Shown here: in pieces, positions 1 to 9,452 of the stretch | How positions within the stretch are numbered: the stretch's first letter is position 1 | Layout of the letters: each line of letters starts with the position of its first letter | NCBI RefSeq assembly: GCF_002099195.1 | Contig: NZ_NBYX01000001.1 | Span: forward strand, 558,168 to 622,167 | From: Burkholderia puraquae | GTDB lineage: Bacteria; Pseudomonadota; Gammaproteobacteria; Burkholderiales; Burkholderiaceae | Direction: 5' to 3' | Length of the DNA stretch: 64,000 nt | Translations under genes and position numbers: made by a program | The notes under the pieces: model-generated | Databases searched by the model: none | The model's input: the letters and a program-made list of their open reading frames with translations, nothing else | What the model was told of the DNA's origin: nothing

Positions 1-19
1 ACGGCGGTGTCGGGCTCAT
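1..19 (-). CDS. start of a further T6SS operon gene (partial)
   Basis: Only the first six codons are in the window (M-S-P-T-P-P, start ATG at 19). The ATG overlaps the tssM stop codon as ATGA, the same four-base translational coupling seen at tssJ/tssK. This argues that a real gene continues leftward off the edge. In many T6SS loci the gene after tssM is tagF/impM, but six residues cannot identify it. Confidence 0.5.
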
Positions 20-3000
20 GGCTTCGGCGGGCATGTAAAGGACTCCATCTGGGGCAGCCTGAACGGGTTGCGGACACTGCCCGCATTCACTTGCAGCACG
101 ATCGGTTTGCCGTCGACCGTGAAGCGCGCAATCATCTGGTCGGAGCCGCGCCCGGCCGACACGGCCGCGCGGTCGAACAGCCGGTGCAGCGCCCACGGCC
201 CGACGGCCGAGAATCCGTCGGTCGCACCGGCCTGCCCCGACACCTGCAGCCGCACCTGGTTGCTGCCGCGCGGGCCCGGCCAGTCCACGGCGCTCTGCAC
301 GAGCGGGCCGTGCGCGTAGCGGACGATCTGCCCGTCGACGTCGAGCACCATCTCCGTGATCGCCGGGTCCATTTCGAGCGGCTGGATCTGCACCTTCAGC
401 TGCGCGGTGCGCGCACCACCGCCGAAATAGGCATCGCGGATCACTGCCGCCTTCTCGAACGACGACAGCATCGCGGCGGCCGACGGATCGGCGTCCGCAT
501 TGCGGTTCGCGAAGCGCCACGGGTGCGACGTCGTATCGACGATCGACTGCAGGTTCTTCTGGAAGAAGTCGTCCATCAGGCCGCCGGGTGCGAACATCTG
601 CGCGAAATCCGCCGGCGCGACGTCGCGCGACGATCCGCGCGCGAACGGATAGCGGCCTGCGATCGCCTGCCGGCAGAAGTCGCCGACGTTCGCGCCGGCC
701 CGCGTCGCGACGCTGCGCTGCTCGACGGTCGCGACGCTGCCGTTCGCGACGTTCGACAGGTCGTCGAGCACTTCGCGGAACGGCGTCGGCAGGCGGCCGG
801 CCTGGGCGCGCAGCCTGGCGGGCGCGTCGGACGGCGGCGGTTGCGCGCCGCTCCTCAGCGCGTCGTCGGTGGCCGTCAGGTACGTGTACAGCGCGTCGAT
901 CGACTTCAACACTTCGTTGAACGCCTGGGCCTGGTCGCCGCTGCCCGGCGCGAACGCGCGCAGCCCGGCGAAGTGGCTGTCGACGATCTGCTCGGCGCTC
1001 GCGGGCGCCGCCGCGGACGCGCTCGAATTGCTTCCCTGGCCCGCGAAGATCTGCGACAGCGAGCTGCGCGCCTCGTCGACCTTGTCCTGCGCGCGCGCGG
1101 CAAGATTGCGCGCCCCGCCCGGCGCATCGCCGAGCGCCGTGTCGCGCGCGAGCGCGACCATCAGCCGCGTGAGCGGCGAATCGGCGGACGACAGCGCGCG
1201 CGCCACCTGGATGCTCTGCGCGAGCGTCGCGGTGCGCTGCAGCTTGATGTCGGCGAGATAGTCGTCCCAGATCTTCAGGTAGTCGTTCAGGTAGAGCTGG
1301 CGGATGTCGCGCGCCCATGCAGCCGCGTCGTTCGGCCCCGGAATCTCGGACAGCCCCAGGTTCAGCACCCACACTTCCTCGCGCCCGTAGGCGTCGACCT
1401 CGCCGGCCAGGCGCGGCGCGAACACGTTGCGATAGCCGTTGCGCGTATAGAGGCCCGGCACGCCTTCCGACAGCGGCTTGCCGCCCTGGCGGCGGAACAC
1501 CAGTGAAGCATCGGGGCCGACTGCCCGCGCGACGCTGAAGTCGAACGCGGAGGTGGCCGGCCGCAGCGTGAGCGTGAGCTGCCGGTACAGCCGCTGCGAG
1601 AACGGCACCTGCCGCAGCCGGTCGCGCACGTCGGCCACGAGCCGCTCGTTCATCGGATACGGCGACACTGCGACGCGGCCGCCGAACAGCGCGGCGAGAT
1701 GTGCGCGCAGCGCGGTGCGTTCGGCGGGCGAGAAATCGGGCGGCAGCGCGCGTTCCATTTCGAGGTCGACGACGGCCTGCACGAACGCGGGATCATAGTG
1801 CGCGCTGTCGTACAGCATCAGGTAGGCCTTCAGCGCCGCATACGCGTACTCGGTCTCGTCGGGCCGCGCGTCGCGCAGCGCGGCCTCCATCCGGCGTGCG
1901 GCAATCGGCAGCAGCACGTCTTCGAGCGCACGCCGGTACTCGGCGTCGACGGCTTCGTCGATCTTCTCGCCCTGGAACAGCCCCCACCGGTACGCGAGCG
2001 GCGGATGCTGCAGGTCGACGCCGCCCGCATTCGCGAGGCCGCCGAGCGCATCGAGCACGGGCAGCAGGCGGGCGACGTCGGCCGCATCGGAGAATGTCGC
2101 ACCGGCGATCTGCGCATCGACGGCCGGCACACGCGCGGCGATCTGGTCGAGATACGCGCGATTGTTCGAATAGCTGCGCAGCCACGCGAACAGCACGGCC
2201 ACGCACACCAGCGCGAGCAGCACGTAACCGGCGATCTGCAACACGCGCCGCTTCTGGTGCCAGCGCAGGTCGCTGCCGGCGAGCGCGGCTTCGCGGAAGA
2301 TGTGCTCCTGCAGCAGCGACTTCAGGAAGAAGCTGCGCCCGGTCGAGCCGACCTGCGCGACCGGCGGCACGCCCTCGATCTTCAGGAAGCGCTTGATGCC
2401 GCTCATCACGCGGTCGAACGCGGTGCCTTCCTGCGTGCCGCTCGTCAGGTAAACGCCGCGCAGCATCGGCATCGGTTCGTAGCTCGACACGGAAAACACC
2501 TCGGCGACGAACTGGCCGAGCATGTCCTGCAGGTCGGCGATCTGTTGGGGCAGCAGGTACGTCATTTCGCGCTGGCGTGCGTCGGTCTGCGCGGCGAGCA
2601 GTTCGGGCAGCCCGTCGTTCAGCCGCTGGTGCAGCAGCCGGTATTCGCGGTCGAATGCCGCGCGCAGGTCGAAGCCCGGCGCCTCGCTTTGCGCGAGCGG
2701 GAACGTGAAACCCCACACCTGCGCACATTCCGTGCGGCCGTAGCTGCTGAAATACTCGGCGAAGCCCGCGAGCAGGTCGGCCTTCGTCACGAGCAGGTAC
2801 ACGGGAAAACGGATGCCGAGCTGCGCGCGCAGTTCGAGCAGCCGCTTGCGCAGCACCATCGCGTGCTGCGTGCGCTCGGCTTCCGACGCACCGAGCAGGT
2901 CGGCGACGCTGATCGTCAGCATCGCGCCGTTCAGCGGCTGGCGCGTACGGTATTTCTTCAGCAGGTCGACGAAGCCTTTCCACTCGGCCTCGTCGAGCGC

Positions 3001-3642
3001 GCGGTTGCCCTCGTGCGTCGTATAGCGGCCGGCCGTGTCGATCAGCACCGCATCGTTCGTGAACCACCAGTCGCAATGCCGCGTGCCGCCCACGCCGCGA
3101 ATCGCCGCGCGGCCGAACTGCTCGGCGAGCGGAAAGCTGAGCCCGGAGTTCACGAGCGCGGTGGTCTTGCCCGAGCCCGGCGCGCCGATGAACACGTACC
3201 ACGGCAGCTGGTACAGATACTGGCGCGACATCCGGTCGAACCAGCGCGGCAGCCCCTTGCGCACCGCGTCGGCCTGCCCGAAGCGGACTTTCTTCAGCAG
3301 CGTCGCGGCTTCGTCGAAGCGGCTGCGCAACTCGTCGAGCTGCGCTTTCGCCGGATCGTCGGCGGTGGCCGGCCCCGGCGCGGCCTCGCGCAGCTGGTTC
3401 AGCAACTGCGCGTTGAGGCGGCCGGCGCGCCAGCTGTGCCAGGCCACGCGCGCGCCCCACGCGATGAACAGCACCGCGATCGTCAGCCCGCGCGCCCAGC
3501 CGCTTTCGAGCGGCCGGATCTCGGCGAACGCGAACAGCGGGCCCGCGAGCCACACGAAGCACGCAAGCACGACGAGACCGGCGAAGGTCCAGATCTCCCG
3601 CGACGGCAATGGCCGGACGAAACGCGCGACAGCCTGGTTCAT
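16..3642 (-). CDS. tssM: T6SS membrane complex protein TssM (IcmF family)
   Basis: This is the 1208-residue inner-membrane core of the T6SS membrane complex, which with TssL and TssJ forms the trans-envelope channel and anchors the baseplate. Two N-terminal membrane segments are visible at about residues 18-40 and 52-68. A Walker A motif GAPGSGKT lies at 153-160, and a third membrane segment near residue 470 precedes the long periplasmic C-terminal region that binds TssJ. Length and domain order fit full-length IcmF/TssM. I chose the ATG at 3642, one base after the tssL stop, over an in-frame extension that would run into tssL. The stop overlaps the next gene's start. Family assignment is secure. 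Confidence 0.96.
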   Translation of the reverse strand: MNQAVARFVRPLPSREIWTFAGLVVLACFVWLAGPLFAFAEIRPLESGWARGLTIAVLFIAWGARVAWHSWRAGRLNAQLLNQLREAAPGPATADDPAKAQLDELRSRFDEAATLLKKVRFGQADAVRKGLPRWFDRMSRQYLYQLPWYVFIGAPGSGKTTALVNSGLSFPLAEQFGRAAIRGVGGTRHCDWWFTNDAVLIDTAGRYTTHEGNRALDEAEWKGFVDLLKKYRTRQPLNGAMLTISVADLLGASEAERTQHAMVLRKRLLELRAQLGIRFPVYLLVTKADLLAGFAEYFSSYGRTECAQVWGFTFPLAQSEAPGFDLRAAFDREYRLLHQRLNDGLPELLAAQTDARQREMTYLLPQQIADLQDMLGQFVAEVFSVSSYEPMPMLRGVYLTSGTQEGTAFDRVMSGIKRFLKIEGVPPVAQVGSTGRSFFLKSLLQEHIFREAALAGSDLRWHQKRRVLQIAGYVLLALVCVAVLFAWLRSYSNNRAYLDQIAARVPAVDAQIAGATFSDAADVARLLPVLDALGGLANAGGVDLQHPPLAYRWGLFQGEKIDEAVDAEYRRALEDVLLPIAARRMEAALRDARPDETEYAYAALKAYLMLYDSAHYDPAFVQAVVDLEMERALPPDFSPAERTALRAHLAALFGGRVAVSPYPMNERLVADVRDRLRQVPFSQRLYRQLTLTLRPATSAFDFSVARAVGPDASLVFRRQGGKPLSEGVPGLYTRNGYRNVFAPRLAGEVDAYGREEVWVLNLGLSEIPGPNDAAAWARDIRQLYLNDYLKIWDDYLADIKLQRTATLAQSIQVARALSSADSPLTRLMVALARDTALGDAPGGARNLAARAQDKVDEARSSLSQIFAGQGSNSSASAAAPASAEQIVDSHFAGLRAFAPGSGDQAQAFNEVLKSIDALYTYLTATDDALRSGAQPPPSDAPARLRAQAGRLPTPFREVLDDLSNVANGSVATVEQRSVATRAGANVGDFCRQAIAGRYPFARGSSRDVAPADFAQMFAPGGLMDDFFQKNLQSIVDTTSHPWRFANRNADADPSAAAMLSSFEKAAVIRDAYFGGGARTAQLKVQIQPLEMDPAITEMVLDVDGQIVRYAHGPLVQSAVDWPGPRGSNQVRLQVSGQAGATDGFSAVGPWALHRLFDRAAVSAGRGSDQMIARFTVDGKPIVLQVNAGSVRNPFRLPQMESFTCPPKP

Positions 3643-3643
3643 T

Positions 3644-4966
3644 TCAGTTGGCCCCCTGCGTGGCGCTCGCGCCGACGGCGGCACTGCCGGGCGCCGGCAG
3701 CAGCGTGATCTCGACGCGCCGGTTCAGCGCGCGGTTCGCCGGCGAATCGTTCGGTGCAACCGGATCGAGCGTGCCGCGCCCTTCCGCCGCGAGCCGTTCC
3801 GGATGGTCGAGCCGCGCGGCGATCATGCCGCGCACGGCTTCCGCGCGTTCGCGCGACAGGTCCCAGTTCGACGCGAAGCGCGCCGTATGCACGGGCGTGT
3901 CGTCGGTATAGCCGGTCACGCGCACGTTGCCGGGCACCTTGTTCAGCGCATCGGCCACCCGCGCGAGCACCGGCACGTAGCGGTCGATTACCGACGTCGA
4001 GCCAGACTTGAACAACCCGTCGCCGCGCAGCACGATCACGCTGCGATCGGCGTTGTCACGCACCGACACGAGGCCGGCCGCGATCTCCGGTGCCAGGAAC
4101 TTCGCGATGCGCGGCGCCGGCGCCGGGCGCGGCGGCGCCTGCGCGGGCTGCAGCTTCGGCACGTGCAGCGCGTCGATCGATGCGAACAGCCGATCCGAAT
4201 GCCCGGCGAGCGCAATCCGCAGCCCGACGAACACGCCGAAGCCGATCAGCAGCGCGAGCGCCACGCATACCCACAGCGGCACGACGAAGCGGCGCGCGAC
4301 GTCGCGCGTGACGACGTCGCGCCAGTGCGGCGACAGAGCCGGTTCGAATTCGCCGCGCACCGAGCGGATCGTCTGCGCGAGCTGGCGGCGCAGCGCGTCG
4401 AGCTGCGCGTGGCCGTTGTCGAGTACGCGATAGCGGCCCTCGAAGCCGAGCGCGAGACAGAAATACAGCAGCTCGAGCAGGTCGAGATGCTGGCGCGGCT
4501 GCTGCGACAGGCGTTCGAGCAGGTGGAAGAATTTCTCGCCGCCCCAGGTCTCGTTGTGAAACGACACGAGCAGGCTGTGCGACGACCACACGCTGCCGCC
4601 CCACGGCGTCAGCGCAGCCGCTTCGTCGAGGGCCGTACACAGGCAGTAGCGCGCGCCGATGATCGCTTCCGACGGCACGCCGGCCTCCTGCGCACGTGCC
4701 TCGAACTGCCGGATCTCGACGACCAGATGCTCGCGCAGCCACGCCGGATTCGGGTGATGTACGGTCGAGCGAATCTGCGGCACCAGGTTGAGCAGCGGAT
4801 TCGCGGCTGCGACGAGCGGGTTCGTGCCGCTCGCGGCCCAGCGCCCGGGGCGCGGCTGCGTCGCGGTCGGGCCGGCCGCTCCCGCCGCGGCCGGATGCAT
4901 GCCGCCCGGATTCGGCGGCACGAATCCGCCTGCGCCGGGGGAAATCGAGTCGGAGGAGGTATTCAT
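3644..4966 (-). CDS. tssL: T6SS protein TssL with OmpA-type peptidoglycan-binding domain
   Basis: A 440-residue DotU/TssL inner-membrane protein of the T6SS membrane complex. After a Pro/Gly-rich N-terminus there is a cytoplasmic DotU domain (about residues 60-220). One membrane segment (about 230-255, rich in V, L, A and I) follows, then a periplasmic OmpA/MotB-like domain (about 310-430) with the typical TGYTDD and NRRVEI motifs. This is the extended TssL class that binds peptidoglycan itself, so no separate TagL-type anchor is needed. It lies 15 bp after tssK and 1 bp before tssM, so the genes are surely co-transcribed. Confidence 0.95.
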   Translation of the reverse strand: MNTSSDSISPGAGGFVPPNPGGMHPAAAGAAGPTATQPRPGRWAASGTNPLVAAANPLLNLVPQIRSTVHHPNPAWLREHLVVEIRQFEARAQEAGVPSEAIIGARYCLCTALDEAAALTPWGGSVWSSHSLLVSFHNETWGGEKFFHLLERLSQQPRQHLDLLELLYFCLALGFEGRYRVLDNGHAQLDALRRQLAQTIRSVRGEFEPALSPHWRDVVTRDVARRFVVPLWVCVALALLIGFGVFVGLRIALAGHSDRLFASIDALHVPKLQPAQAPPRPAPAPRIAKFLAPEIAAGLVSVRDNADRSVIVLRGDGLFKSGSTSVIDRYVPVLARVADALNKVPGNVRVTGYTDDTPVHTARFASNWDLSRERAEAVRGMIAARLDHPERLAAEGRGTLDPVAPNDSPANRALNRRVEITLLPAPGSAAVGASATQGAN

Positions 4967-4981
4967 CGCGTCACCCCGCCC

Positions 4982-6379
4982 TCACCCGCGTATCGCCCAG
5001 AACTCCATCGAGAGCCCAGGGAATTCGCCGGCGAAATGAAAAGCGAGACCGCCGGAGCGTGCCAGCTGCTTCCACAGGTCGCTGCCCTTGTCGATCTCGA
5101 AGTACGTATGGCCCGCGTGATACGGGATCTGCCGCGGCGCGACCGGCAACTGGCGCATCGTGATGCCCGGCAGCTGCAACTGCACGAGATCGCGGATCCG
5201 CTCGACCGGCCCGAGCTTCGCCTGCGCCGGAAAACGCGCGCGCAGGCTGTCGGCCGGCACGTCCGCGCGCACCGCGAGCACGAAGCCGGCCGTGTCGCGC
5301 AGCGCGGGGTCGGCCAGCGTCGCGACGCGGATGCCGTTGCCCGCATCGCGCAGCTCGATCTGGATCGCGTTTTGCTCGAGCACCGTCGATAGGGACCGGC
5401 GCAGCTCGGTCATCAGTTCCGCGAAGCTCGTGCGCAGGTCGTCGTGCACGTAGACGGCGAGCGATTGCGGGCGCCGGCCGGCCGCCGTGAACGTGCTCAG
5501 GTCGCATGCGAGCTTCAGCCAGTCGCAGAACAGCGCCTCCGGATGGGTCGACACGTGCTGCTGCGCATGCCAGGTCAGCGCGAGATAGCGGTTCACGAGC
5601 TGCAGCAGCAGGAAATCTGCGACTTCCGACACGCCGCCCCGCCCGGGCTCCGACAGCCGTTCCGCGAGCGCTTCGCTGCGCTGCGTGAGCAGCCCGTGCA
5701 GCTCGCGTGCATAGGCCAGCAGCACGGCGTCGTGCTGCGCGACGAGGCGCGGCGGAATGTAGCCGTCGTCGACGAGCAGCCGCGCGTCGGTGCGCCGCTC
5801 GACGATCCGTGCGACGCCGAGTGCGTGCCAGTCGCCGGTCAGCTCGGCTTCGAGCATCAGCCGCACGTTCAGGCGGCCCGTCTGCAGCAGCGCGGGGCCG
5901 AGCGCGACCGCGTTCGCGTCGGCCACTTCGTATTCGCGCACGACGTAGCGTGCGACGTCGGTACTGCCGTTCGTGCCGTTTGCGGCATGGCCGCCGCCGG
6001 CACCGAACGACACCTCCTCGCCGCCGCCGCGCCACAGCGGCAGCGCGAGCACGACGAGCTGATCCTTCGCATCGGCCGGCACGTCGAGCGGTTCGGGGAG
6101 ATCGTCCGGATGGGCCAGGTCGAACGGCGTGCCGTCGCGCATCACCCCCGACGCGGTGCGCAGCGCAACCTTGCCGAGCGCCAGTTGCTCACGATCGAGC
6201 TCCAGCGTGTCGAAGCCCCAGTAGAAGCCTTGCAGCGGCAGGCAGCGCAGCGCGACGTAGCGTTCCCAGTGCCGTTCGAGCTGCTGGAAATGCTGCGGCC
6301 GCAGGAACATCCCCTCGGTCCACACCACCCGCTGGCGGAGCGCCGCGACCGGTGTCGCGGACATCGTCGGTTCGGTCAT
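4982..6379 (-). CDS. tssK: T6SS baseplate adaptor TssK
   Basis: A 465-residue TssK, the trimeric cytoplasmic connector between the T6SS baseplate and the TssJLM membrane complex. The N-terminus contains the conserved stretch WTEGMFLRPQHFQQ, diagnostic of the family, and the overall length is typical. The ATG at 6379 overlaps the tssJ stop by four bases (ATGA). An AAGGGG ribosome site lies a few bases upstream, inside the end of tssJ. An internal ATG five codons later is possible but less well placed. Confidence 0.95.
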   Translation of the reverse strand: MTEPTMSATPVAALRQRVVWTEGMFLRPQHFQQLERHWERYVALRCLPLQGFYWGFDTLELDREQLALGKVALRTASGVMRDGTPFDLAHPDDLPEPLDVPADAKDQLVVLALPLWRGGGEEVSFGAGGGHAANGTNGSTDVARYVVREYEVADANAVALGPALLQTGRLNVRLMLEAELTGDWHALGVARIVERRTDARLLVDDGYIPPRLVAQHDAVLLAYARELHGLLTQRSEALAERLSEPGRGGVSEVADFLLLQLVNRYLALTWHAQQHVSTHPEALFCDWLKLACDLSTFTAAGRRPQSLAVYVHDDLRTSFAELMTELRRSLSTVLEQNAIQIELRDAGNGIRVATLADPALRDTAGFVLAVRADVPADSLRARFPAQAKLGPVERIRDLVQLQLPGITMRQLPVAPRQIPYHAGHTYFEIDKGSDLWKQLARSGGLAFHFAGEFPGLSMEFWAIRG

Positions 6380-6891
6380 GGGCGCCCCTTCGCATCGTTC
6401 AGTGCGATGCCGCCGTTCCTGACCGCGATCGCCAGCTTCAGCTCGCCCGGCGACGTCTGCCAGAACTTGTAGAGATTGAGCTGCTTCGCACGCGGCAGCG
6501 GCACCGTCAGCCGCCAGCGGTTCTTTTCGAGCATGCGGTATTCGGCGACCACGCCGATCGCGCCGGCCTCGACGTTGCCGCGATAGTGCAGCGTGCGCGA
6601 CTCGCCCGGCCGCAGGATCACGCGGTCGGTGCCGAGCAGGTCGGCACCGAGCACGTTCTCCGGCTTGTCCTGCAGCGAGAAGAAATCGGCGCTGTCGAAC
6701 GACGCCGCCGCGCGGAGCTGGAACACCTTCAGCACGATCGGCGAAGGCTTGCGGTTCGAGTCGGGGTTGACGTCGGGCGCAACGTCAACCGTGATCGCAT
6801 ACGGCACCGCCGCGGCATGCTCCGTCGCGCCGCATCCCGGCAACAGCATCACGCATCCCCATACGATGAAACTGCTCGACCGCCATTGCAT
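6376..6891 (-). CDS. tssJ: T6SS outer-membrane lipoprotein TssJ
   Basis: A 171-residue lipoprotein that tethers the TssLM complex to the outer membrane. The N-terminus is a short lipoprotein signal with a hydrophobic core and lipobox MLLPGC (Cys at residue 20). The body has the beta-sandwich family features, including the stretch around IVLKVFQL and the NLYKFW segment. I chose the ATG at 6891 because a GAGGGTGG ribosome site precedes it and because it puts the lipobox at the right distance. Longer in-frame starts would bury the signal. It is the first gene of the leftward T6SS operon. Confidence 0.93.
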   Translation of the reverse strand: MQWRSSSFIVWGCVMLLPGCGATEHAAAVPYAITVDVAPDVNPDSNRKPSPIVLKVFQLRAAASFDSADFFSLQDKPENVLGADLLGTDRVILRPGESRTLHYRGNVEAGAIGVVAEYRMLEKNRWRLTVPLPRAKQLNLYKFWQTSPGELKLAIAVRNGGIALNDAKGRP

Positions 6892-7521
6892 ATTCCACCC
6901 TCGCCACCCAATAGCCGCGCGCCGGTTTTCGACTTCGAAACCGGATGATCTGATTGAAAAAAGGGACAATTAATTGATCGGTAACTGTGTAGCCAGCATA
7001 TCCATCCATTGCAATCCATGTCGGCAAATTATTCTTGTAAAAAGCCGGGTCATATCATTCAGGGTTTTTGAAAGTCGCTTTTGGCGAAATGATGGGTAAT
7101 TGAATTTACGTTGGTAAATTAATGGCACAAGTTAATCCGGCCGATGTGCCTGGGCAGCCCGGTTCCATGGCGTGGACACCTGTCGGATGGGCGCGGGGCG
7201 CAAGCTGGCCGGCCGCCGAGCCAGGGGCACTCGCGACGCTGACGGTGGCCAGGCTATTCGTTTTGCACGAACGGACGGTCCGGTTTTCCGTGCATTGACG
7301 TGCGCTGGCCAAACAACTGACGAATCCGAAAAACACAGCGAACTATAGGCCGTTTTTACGGATTAACAAGCACTGAAATTCGTAGTCGATTCTGCATTCA
7401 TGTGGAAACAGATTGCCCAAATGAAACAAAACGTAACAGCTGGTTCGATGCTTATGATTGGCACTAGAATCCAACAGCGCCTGTATGCCACCTTCCAATT
7501 ACGCCAATCTTTAATTCAATA
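6892..7521. promoter_or_regulatory. T6SS divergent intergenic region
   Basis: A 630-bp non-coding stretch between the leftward tssJKLM operon and the rightward lipoprotein/FHA genes. It is clearly more AT-rich than its surroundings, especially 6950-7130 and 7360-7520, as expected for promoters open to nucleoid-protein silencing. A TAGAAT -10-like hexamer at 7465-7470 is the best rightward candidate, but no convincing -35 accompanies it. I see no clear sigma-54 -24/-12 element. The only sizeable reading frame inside (7106-7336, minus) has no ribosome site or recognisable domain. Confidence 0.55.
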
Positions 7522-7908
7522 ATGAAAGGTCGTTCATCGCTCGTTCTTTTCCTCGGCGCATGGTTGCTGGGGGCCGGCGGGTGCAGTACGTCCCCGGCAC
7601 AGTCGGCTGCACGCGCGACAGTCGATAGCGCGCGCGCCGCGTACGACACCGGCGACTACGGGCGCACGATCGCACTGCTGAGCCACGCGAAGGAGATCGA
7701 CGGCGCCGACCCCGACACGCAGGTTGCCGCGCACAAGCTCCTCGCGTTCAGCTACTGCGTGACGAACCGCATCACGCCGTGCCGTGCCGAGTTCTCGAAA
7801 ATTCTCGACCTCAACCCGCGCTTCGACTTGTCCCCTGCCGAGAAGGGGCATCCGATCTGGGGGCCCGCGTTCGAATTCGCGCGCCGCAGGCATGCGTCGT
7901 CATCCTGA
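7522..7908 (+). CDS. T6SS-associated small lipoprotein with TPR-like fold
   Basis: A 128-residue predicted lipoprotein. It has an N-terminal signal (KGRSSLVLFLGAWLLG), a lipobox-like AGGC with Cys at residue 21, then an alpha-helical body reading like one or two tetratricopeptide repeats (RAAYDTGDYGRTIALL and NPRFDLSP). Similar short lipoproteins sit beside the FHA gene in several T6SS loci, and the position here suggests a role with the membrane complex or its post-translational control. No catalytic motif is visible. The start is the only ATG before the signal; the ribosome site is weak. Confidence 0.75.
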   Translation: MKGRSSLVLFLGAWLLGAGGCSTSPAQSAARATVDSARAAYDTGDYGRTIALLSHAKEIDGADPDTQVAAHKLLAFSYCVTNRITPCRAEFSKILDLNPRFDLSPAEKGHPIWGPAFEFARRRHASSS

Positions 7909-7952
7909 ACGAACCGGCTTCCACGCGAGCGCTTCACCGAGCGACGTATGAC

Positions 7953-9398
7953 ATGCAACTGATCGTGATCGAACATGCCGGCGAGCCGGTCGAAAACGAC
8001 TCCTACGACGCCGTCGTGTTTCATCCGCCGGGCGGCACCATCGGCCGGGCCAGCGACAACCATCTCGTGTTGCGCGACGACACGCGGCAGATCTCGCGGC
8101 TGCAGGCGCTGCTGCAGGTCGGCGACGACGCATGCCTGCTGAAGAATCTGAGCAGCGTATCGACGATCGAAGTGAACCGCGAGCCTGTCGGCTATGCGCA
8201 GGAGCGACCGCTCAACACCGGCGACATCATCCGCATCGGGCCGTACGTGCTGCGCGCGGAACGTGACGATGGCGACGACGGCGACGATGCGCCGGTCATC
8301 GACATGGCGACCGATACCGGCACGCACGTCGATACGCAGGCCCCGGCGCGGGCAGCAGCGGCGCCCGCACAAGCATCGCCTTCACGTGTCGATACGAAAG
8401 GCGCCGGCAACCGGCTGTGGGGGCTCCTCCAGGATCGTCTCGCCCCGCGCGGCAAGGCGGCGGATGCCGGTACACGGCCACGCGGCCCCGCACGTGCGGA
8501 CGCAGCACAGCCGGCAAACCACGCGGCGCAGGCCGTACCGCCCGCGCCTTCGCAGCACGACCTGCACCAGCTGTCGACCGATCCGCTCGACCTGTTCGCG
8601 CAGTCGCCGGGCGAGTTCGGCGCATCGCACACGGCGCCGCGAGTCGATCGCGGCAACGCGGATCGCGAAGGGGCGGCCGCGACGCAGGCCGACCATGCGC
8701 CCGAGTGGACGCAGCACGTGCGCGTGCAGCCGGCCACTGCGCACACCGATGCGCGGCCGGCCGACGAACCGGCGCCGCATGCGGCGCGTGCGCCGACGCC
8801 CGATGAACTGCTGAGCGCGTTCTTCGAGGGCGCGGGACTCGATACGGCCGCCGAATCCCATCAGTGGTCGGCCGAACAGTTGTACATCGCGGGCCAGTTA
8901 CTGGCGCTGTTCGCGAACGGCACGGTCGAGCTTCTGTCGTCGCGCAGCATCCTGAAGCGCGAGGTGAAGGCGCACATGACGATGCTGCTCGATCGCGAGA
9001 ACAACCCGCTGAAGCTGCTGCCGGACGGCGGCGCCGTGTTGCGGCAGATGTTCGGGCTGCCGCTGCCGGGCTTCATGTCGCCGCAGAGCGCGGTCAGCGA
9101 CGCGTTCCAGGATCTGCATGCGCACCAGATCGGCATGGTCGCCGGCATGCGCGCTGCGTTGATGGACCTGCTGACGCGCTTCTCACCGCAACGCCTGCGC
9201 GAGCGGGACGACGCTATGCGCTGGTACGAGAAGCGCGTGCCCGTGCTGTACAAGGCGAGGATGTGGGATCGCTACGCGGCGACCCATCGCGACACGGTGT
9301 TCGCGATCGAGGACGATTTCGCGTCGGTATTCGGCAAGGCGTTTCTGGCGGCGTACGACGCGGAAGTGGAAAGCTATCGCGGCAGCGGCCGGCATTGA
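7953..9398 (+). CDS. tagH: T6SS FHA-domain protein (TagH/ImpI-like)
   Basis: A 481-residue forkhead-associated protein. The FHA domain occupies about residues 1-95, with the phosphothreonine-binding signature GTIGRASDNHLVL. A long Ala/Pro/Arg/Asp-rich linker (about 110-285) follows. The C-terminal domain (about 290-475) is the T6SS-specific ImpI/VasC helical domain. FHA proteins of this type transmit threonine phosphorylation (PpkA/PppA) to T6SS assembly; whether those partners exist here cannot be seen. I chose the ATG at 7953 because it begins exactly at the FHA fold (MQLIVIEHAG). It starts 44 bp after the lipoprotein gene, so the two probably share a transcript. Confidence 0.9.
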   Translation: MQLIVIEHAGEPVENDSYDAVVFHPPGGTIGRASDNHLVLRDDTRQISRLQALLQVGDDACLLKNLSSVSTIEVNREPVGYAQERPLNTGDIIRIGPYVLRAERDDGDDGDDAPVIDMATDTGTHVDTQAPARAAAAPAQASPSRVDTKGAGNRLWGLLQDRLAPRGKAADAGTRPRGPARADAAQPANHAAQAVPPAPSQHDLHQLSTDPLDLFAQSPGEFGASHTAPRVDRGNADREGAAATQADHAPEWTQHVRVQPATAHTDARPADEPAPHAARAPTPDELLSAFFEGAGLDTAAESHQWSAEQLYIAGQLLALFANGTVELLSSRSILKREVKAHMTMLLDRENNPLKLLPDGGAVLRQMFGLPLPGFMSPQSAVSDAFQDLHAHQIGMVAGMRAALMDLLTRFSPQRLRERDDAMRWYEKRVPVLYKARMWDRYAATHRDTVFAIEDDFASVFGKAFLAAYDAEVESYRGSGRH

Positions 9399-9417
9399 GC
9401 GTCGAACGGAACGGCCG

Positions 9418-9447
9418 CCGCCGGCAGCGGGCGAGGCGTGCCGGCGG
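9418..9447. terminator. hairpin between convergent tagH and diguanylate cyclase genes
   Basis: CCGCCGGCA at 9418-9426 pairs perfectly with TGCCGGCGG at 9439-9447. It lies in the 54-bp gap between two converging genes. There is no T-tract, so it is a terminator-like structure rather than a canonical one. Confidence 0.4.
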
Positions 9448-9452
9448 TGGCG

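Noticed and set aside
7..5392. Long plus-strand reading frames opposite tssM, tssL and tssK (up to 785 codons)
   Set aside because: They are antisense frames kept open by high GC. Their products are Arg/Ala/His-rich, without domains or ribosome sites, while the minus strand has clear family motifs.
7106..7336. 76-codon minus-strand frame in the T6SS intergenic region
   Set aside because: No ribosome site, no domain and an unusual composition. It lies in a promoter region.
7465..7470. Full sigma-70 promoter for the T6SS lipoprotein
   Set aside because: TAGAAT is a fair -10 but no -35 is present at a proper distance.
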